Assembly (NCBI GenBank): GCA_021199395.1
Contig: JAJQIE010000163.1
Coordinates: 1 to 9,854, forward strand
Direction: 5' to 3'
DNA length: 9,854 bases
Source of the DNA: Lachnospiraceae bacterium
Lineage (GTDB): Bacteria > Bacillota > Clostridia > Lachnospirales > Lachnospiraceae
Numbering within the stretch: the stretch's first letter is position 1; each line of letters starts with the position of its first letter. Positions 6,546 to 9,854 of this stretch are shown here, piece by piece. Made by a program: the position numbers and the translations under genes. Below the pieces are notes generated by a model that worked only from the letters and a program-made list of their open reading frames with translations, was not told the DNA's origin and did not search any database.

Positions 6546-7406
6546 TTATACTTTTATATTCTTTCGCATATAGCTCTCCAGGGTCTCCATGCCGTCCGGT
6601 CTTCCGGCCGGGTCCGACGTTTGCTTTCGATATTCATAGGGCGTCACTCCAAACGTTTTCTTAAACACCTGGCCCAGATAACGCTCGTCCGGGATACCGA
6701 CACGCATTCCAATTTCGCGGTTTCTCAGCGATGTGTCCCTCAGCAGCCGCGCCGTATGAAACATCCGCACAGAAGTCAGGATCTCCAGAAATGTGTGCCC
6801 GGTATGCCGTTTGATATAAGAGCTCATATAGACCGGACTGAAATAAAATTGCTCCGCCAGCTGAGAAAGTGTAAGGTTCTCTGCGTAATGAGCATAAATA
6901 TAGGAAAGCATGTCGTGGATATTCGCTGATTTATCCGTATCCTCCACCACTTCTCTGACACCCAGTACTTTCCGGTATCCATCCACCTTCTGCTCCAGAT
7001 TCCGTACATACCGCTTCGACTGCCGTTCCTGATTGATCGCCTCACATGCCCTCTTTACGCTGTCAAAGATCTGAGCCGGCGTGGAGGGTTTTAAAATATA
7101 GTCAAACACCCCGCAGCCGATCGCCTGCTGCGCAAGAGAAAACTCCCCGTAGCCGCTCAACAGGATCGTCTTCGCGGAAGCATTCGTATTTTGCAGATTT
7201 TTTGCCAGCTACACTCCGCCCATTCCGGGGATTTTGATATCCGTCAGCAGAATATCAAATTCCATCCCGTCAATATATTCCTGTGCTTCCAGTCCGTTTC
7301 TGGCCACACCGACAACTTCAATCTGCTGCCTGTCCCATTTCATACCGGCCAGACCGTCCCGAATCATTTTTTCATCATCTGCGATGACCATCCTGTATCC
7401 GCTCAT
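6546..7406 (-). pseudogene. AraC-type response regulator interrupted by an in-frame TAG
   Basis: Read as one frame this is a 286-codon YesN-like response regulator. The receiver has the acidic pair D10-D11, phospho-acceptor D56 in LLTDIKIPG, Ser84 in ILLSGYGEF and Lys106 in YILKPS. A coiled linker follows, then a C-terminal AraC helix-turn-helix domain (about 163-262) with LTLSQLAEQFYFSPVYMSSYIKR split over the first motif and GVTPYEYRK at the end. Codon 66 (7209-7211) is TAG. The reading GMGGV-stop-LAKNLQ matches the common family pattern where a Glu stands before LAK, so GAG to TAG is the simplest cause. No shift of frame and no other damage is seen. ATG 7406 is chosen because the receiver starts there and purine-rich AGGAAGAGGG precedes it. 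Same strand and 51 bp upstream of the kinase, its expected partner. Confidence 0.88.
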
Positions 7407-7472
7407 CTTCCCTCTTCCTTTTTGATAATCGATAATTGAGGGAAGATGCGGCTTTCGAAGCCGCACCTTCCC
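7404..7472 (-). promoter_or_regulatory. Possible start-sequestering RNA switch before the response regulator
   Basis: On the minus strand CATCTTCCCTC (7448-7438) is the perfect complement of GAGGGAAGATG (7414-7404), which contains the response regulator's ATG and part of its purine-rich start region; the loop is 23 nt. The same upstream segment also forms the 3' arm of a 15-pair hairpin, GGGAAGGTGCGGCTT (7472-7458) with AAGCCGCATCTTCCC (7454-7440). The two helices exclude each other, the layout of a sequester and anti-sequester pair. No T-run follows, so any effect would be on translation. Pairing seen directly; regulation inferred. Confidence 0.5.
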
Positions 7473-7484
7473 CTTTTATGCGCA

Positions 7485-7649
7485 GGGCTGCGTAAGGAGT
7501 TTTCCGGCTGACGCCGGACGCAGCCCGCGCGGGCGAGCAGGAGTCGTCAAGCCGCCTCCTACTCGATCACAGTGCCGGGCAAAGTGTATTGCGGCTAAAG
7601 CCGCACCCGGCTCGCGCGGGCGGATAGGGCGAGAGAACTCCCCCTATCC
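7485..7649 (-). ncRNA. Two tandem structured units with covarying helices
   Basis: Unit A (7485-7564) and unit B (7572-7649) align at an 87-bp offset without gaps for most of their length. Each has an outer stem, an inner 5-bp hairpin, a 10-nt one-sided bulge, a shared CGCGCGGGCG, and an 8-9 bp stem with a 12-nt loop. Pairs change together: 7489-7522 T-A against 7576-7609 C-G, 7491-7520 C-G against 7578-7607 G-C, and 7504-7517 C-G against 7591-7604 G-C. The bulge is partly conserved (AAAACTCCTT and AATACACTTT on the minus strand). Imperfect pairs are A-C on the plus strand and so become G-U on the minus strand, which favours minus-strand RNA. No known RNA class recognised; a palindromic repeat family is the alternative. 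Confidence 0.5.
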
Positions 7650-7665
7650 GATTAAGGAGGTCGAA

Positions 7666-7779
7666 ATGATTTCCCAACAGTACCCGATTCAGGCACTGTT
7701 CCTGCGCTGCTGTACTATCGCTGCAGCAGGCATGTCAAAACAATCTGCCGCTTTTGTTCTATCGTCTCCGGCGCCTTAA
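7666..7779 (+). CDS. Possible 37-residue peptide with a strong ribosome-binding site
   Basis: ATG 7666 follows AAGGAGG (7654-7660) at ideal spacing, and the frame runs 37 codons to TAA. The peptide begins MISQQYPIQALFLRCC. I do not recognise it with confidence; the first ten residues vaguely recall the start of IS3-type transposases, which would make this a remnant. Its end overlaps the surface-protein fragment by 21 bp on the opposite strand, and hairpins at 7678-7698 and 7701-7730 lie inside it. No plus-strand promoter is visible. It may be a chance frame. Confidence 0.25.
   Translation: MISQQYPIQALFLRCCTIAAAGMSKQSAAFVLSSPAP
7712..7738 (-). promoter_or_regulatory. Tentative promoter for the structured leader
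   Basis: On the minus strand a perfect TTGACA lies at 7738-7733. The best -10 at short 15-bp spacing is TAGTAC (7717-7712), a poor match. If used, it would produce a leader of about 300 nt carrying both structured units before the response regulator. Weak call. Confidence 0.2.
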
Positions 7780-8598
7780 GCCTGCCGTCATACCGGTCGC
7801 AAGCAGGATTGCCAAAGCCAGGAGCATCAGCCCCATCATGCCCGCAAGCGGCGTTTCATCGCCGGTCTGCACTGCTTTCGTCTCCGTCTCGGATTCCTTT
7901 TCCGTTTCCTCTTCCGACTCCGTCACTGTCGTTTCAGACTCTTCATTTGTGATAGTCGGTTCCTCTTCTTCGATATAGAATCCGTACGGAACATCCAGGA
8001 ATTCATTTTCAAATGTCACTGACACATTGTCGCCGGTATTTGCTATAGTCGCCGTATATCCATTCGAGAAGTTCACGTAGAACAGCGTCCCGTCCACATT
8101 TCCGGATGCGATCGCATTGCCGTCCGCGTCGCATTCACCCACATAGTACGTCTTTCCGGTCACAAGCCCCGTGAATGCCGTCGTGCCGGAGGAAGCGTTC
8201 GTAAACGTAATCGCCTTTACCTCTGATACACGCTCTGTGCGCGCCTCATCCGTGAACAACGCAACATAAAATGTCACATTCTTTGCATAAAGTACATCCC
8301 CGTTGTATGTCAGATTCTTTGTGACTGAAATCATATTGTCCGCGCTGGTCTCCGGTTCGCTCTGCGGCTCCGTCTCCGGTTCTGTTTCCGGTTCCGTCTC
8401 CGGAGTATGCGAGTTCGTAATCGTGAAGCCTTCCGTCGCGTTTCCCGTGATCTCCGCTGTATATCCGGTCGGCACAGCGGACTCCGTTACGGTGTACGTG
8501 ATCTCTTTTCCTTCAGAATACTTTGCAAGCCCGCTCCAGGTATACCTGTACATTCCATTTTGGAATACCCTGGTAATCTCCCTGGGAGGCTTGTCATA
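7759..8598 (-). pseudogene. 3' fragment of a Cna_B-type wall-anchored surface protein
   Basis: The frame opens after a TAG at 8599 and has a Met at 8553, but no signal peptide, so the N-terminus is missing. Counting from that Met (264 residues), residues 1-51 are the end of a Cna_B domain (YTWSGLAKYSEGKEITYTV to TITNSHT). An ETEP-repeat linker follows (52-70), then a second Cna_B/SpaA-like beta domain (about 74-188, ending VTFENEF). A Glu/Ser/Thr stalk (193-228) leads to a sortase-type tail: QTGDETP, a hydrophobic segment (about 236-257) and five Arg. Family knowledge says such proteins are exported and sortase-anchored to peptidoglycan or polymerised as pilins. No convincing ribosome-binding site precedes the Met. 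It lies only about 25 bp after the GH31 stop, which suggests a deletion or recombination junction. Confidence 0.8.
8343..8405 (-). repeat. Tandem 12-bp repeat coding ETEP
   Basis: Degenerate 12-bp units (plus strand GGTTCCGTCTCC type) encode the PETEPETEPETEPQSEPET linker between the two beta domains of the surface-protein fragment. Such repeats commonly change copy number by slippage. Confidence 0.7.
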
Positions 8599-8611
8599 CT
8601 ATTTCAGTTCG

Positions 8612-8633
8612 CTTACACATCCCTTACACATCC
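8612..8633. repeat. 11-bp tandem duplication at the GH31 stop codon
   Basis: CTTACACATCC occurs twice back to back (8612-8622 and 8623-8633). The right-hand copy contains the GH31 stop (TTA, 8624-8626 on the plus strand), so the coding sequence is not altered. It lies between the GH31 gene and the truncated surface-protein frame. Confidence 0.8.
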
Positions 8634-9854
8634 GCTGTCAGGATCTCCGCGACAGCTCCCGCCAGGTCCGGATCCACGCCCAGTGTGTAAAGTTCAGCGA
8701 CTTTGGCAGCTGTGGGAACTTCCTTTTTCACCAGATCATAGACGCGTTCTTTATCCGTGAATGAAATTTCCGCCTGATCCAGCAGCCGAAACGCTTCCCG
8801 AACCACATCATTCGGACGAAGCTCAAGACCCGGCAATCGGATCAGGAGCCTTTCGTTCACCGGTACCTCCGGAATCGTGATCCGCAGACATCCTTTTTCC
8901 GTGTCATAGCTTTCTGCCGCTTCATAACCAACACAGATCGTACTGCAGGGAGGAGTCTTCACCCCGTATACACACACCTCGTACGTCCTTTTCTCCGGAA
9001 TCAGCGAGAAATTCCCTGCGGCCGGTCCGATCGTGAACGTTCTGTTCTCCCAGTCCAGCGCCATCTCTGTTTTCACACAATCGCCGTTCCTGTAGTTGGC
9101 AGTCTCATTGTCATCCTCATAAAGCGTGAAAGTCCCGTCAGCACCCGCATAGACGCAAATGCAGAGCGTGGAAGGATTGTTTTCAGCCTGTCTGCCCATG
9201 ATCTCTCCGGTCATCGGGATGATCGCACCGGTTTTCGCCAGTACCGGTATGGAATGGATGCTGCGGTACATCGTGAGCTCCCGTCCCCCACGGTAGATCA
9301 TTCCGGTAAAAAAGTCGATATAGTATCCTTTCGGCAGCCACACACGTTCCTTTCCCCTGTGTATGTTCGCTATCTGCGGTGTTGTGATCGGAACGACCAG
9401 CAGCTCCGAGCCAAAGAGATACTGATTTTTTACCCGATACGCCCCACAGTCATTCGGATATTCATAGTACATCGGAAGAATCAGGGGAAGACCCTCCTGA
9501 TAAGCGCGGTGATTCATCGTATACAGATATGGGATCATCTGATGCCGGAGCCGCAGAAATTCCGCCATCACCTGCCGGATCTCCATCGAATACCGCCAGG
9601 GCTCTTTTCCGTTGAATTCACTTTTGGAGCTATGCAGTCGGTTGATCGGAGAAAAAACGCCGAACTGTACCCAGCGGGCAGCCATCACATCATCCTTGTA
9701 TCCCTGCATATGTCCGCCGATGTCATGACTCCACCATCCGTAACAGATATTAGAGGCCGAACTGGTAAAATACGCCTGAAACTCCAGGGATACCCAGTAC
9801 ATAATCTTGTCACCGGAAAACCAAACCGAATCCCGTTGAGAACCGGGCCCCGAA
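8624..9854 (-). CDS. GH31 family alpha-glycosidase, C-terminal part
   Basis: The frame is open at the window edge, and translation upstream of the Met at 9802 gives GPGSQRDSVWFSGDKI, which is family sequence, so that Met is internal and the true start lies outside. The 409 visible residues contain the FSGD motif, likely carrying the acid/base Asp (residue 15), then YGWWSHDIGGHM (38-49) and RWVQFGVFSPINR, all GH31 hallmarks. After the end of the barrel come the proximal and distal beta-sandwich domains (IPVLAKTGAIIPM, FTLYEDDN). A helical tail of about 65 residues after LPGLELRP is of unknown role. The nucleophile Asp would be upstream of the window. GH31 enzymes cleave alpha-glucosides or alpha-xylosides; no signal peptide can be judged. 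Same strand as the sugar transporter, so it may act on the imported sugar. Confidence 0.92.
   Translation of the reverse strand, partial: SGPGSQRDSVWFSGDKIMYWVSLEFQAYFTSSASNICYGWWSHDIGGHMQGYKDDVMAARWVQFGVFSPINRLHSSKSEFNGKEPWRYSMEIRQVMAEFLRLRHQMIPYLYTMNHRAYQEGLPLILPMYYEYPNDCGAYRVKNQYLFGSELLVVPITTPQIANIHRGKERVWLPKGYYIDFFTGMIYRGGRELTMYRSIHSIPVLAKTGAIIPMTGEIMGRQAENNPSTLCICVYAGADGTFTLYEDDNETANYRNGDCVKTEMALDWENRTFTIGPAAGNFSLIPEKRTYEVCVYGVKTPPCSTICVGYEAAESYDTEKGCLRITIPEVPVNERLLIRLPGLELRPNDVVREAFRLLDQAEISFTDKERVYDLVKKEVPTAAKVAELYTLGVDPDLAGAVAEILTADV

Larger units (their letters stand above)
7407..7758. other. Non-coding, hairpin-dense intergenic region
   Basis: About 350 bp between the response regulator start and the surface-protein fragment. 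It consists almost entirely of inverted repeats: the leader hairpin 7440-7472, two tandem 87-bp units 7485-7649, a small stem 7678-7698 and a bulged stem 7701-7730. A short plus-strand frame with a strong ribosome-binding site lies at 7666-7779. No tRNA, CRISPR or known riboswitch class is recognised. Confidence 0.7.

Noticed and set aside
7209..7211. Programmed pyrrolysine or selenocysteine-like recoding at the TAG
   Set aside because: I see no downstream recoding element, and the family has an ordinary Glu here; a point mutation or sequence error is simpler.
7494..7625. Plus-strand open frame through the tandem units, with repeated PARAG-like peptides
   Set aside because: It has no start codon with a ribosome-binding site. 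The repetition follows from the 87-bp (29-codon) period, and the paired changes fit structure rather than protein.
7485..7649. CRISPR array
   Set aside because: Only two diverged units of 87 bp with internal hairpins; no short identical repeats and no unique spacers.

Overview
The window looks like chromosomal DNA from a Clostridia-type Firmicute, most likely a Lachnospiraceae member. The signs are AGGAGG ribosome-binding sites, a YesM-type histidine kinase next to an AraC-type response regulator, a sugar ABC transporter without its own ATPase, a TGDETP-type cell-wall sorting tail, and mid-range GC content. The taxon is inferred from gene style; no marker gene is present.

Layout. (1) 1-825: a truncated flavin-reductase-like gene (minus) faces an intact HxlR-family regulator (plus) across a shared promoter region with a clear inverted-repeat operator. 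Sequence left of about 173 does not continue the flavin reductase. (2) 826-1135: non-coding, holding a bidirectional terminator. (3) 1136-7406, all minus: a sugar uptake locus in transcription order response regulator, sensor kinase, substrate-binding protein, MalF-type permease, MalG-type permease. A promoter with a 21-bp-spaced direct repeat precedes the binding-protein gene, and a hairpin terminator separates it from the permeases. The response regulator has an in-frame TAG in its receiver domain but is otherwise intact. (4) 7407-7758: a non-coding, hairpin-dense stretch with two diverged 87-bp tandem units whose helices carry compensatory changes, and an inverted repeat that pairs with the response regulator's start region. 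(5) 7759-8598, minus: the 3' fragment of a Cna_B-type wall-anchored surface protein. (6) 8624-9854, minus: the C-terminal part of a GH31 alpha-glycosidase that runs off the window.

How the parts would work together: the kinase senses an extracellular cue and phosphorylates the response regulator, which would activate the binding-protein promoter through the direct repeat. The binding protein and two permeases import an oligosaccharide using a shared ATPase encoded elsewhere, and the GH31 enzyme may process an alpha-linked sugar. The TAG suggests this control is broken, suppressed, or affected by a sequence error.

The main unexplained signal is the structured region between the response regulator and the surface-protein fragment. 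It looks like a minus-strand leader RNA or a palindromic repeat family. The exact substrate, the RNA's role and the mobile history are inference.
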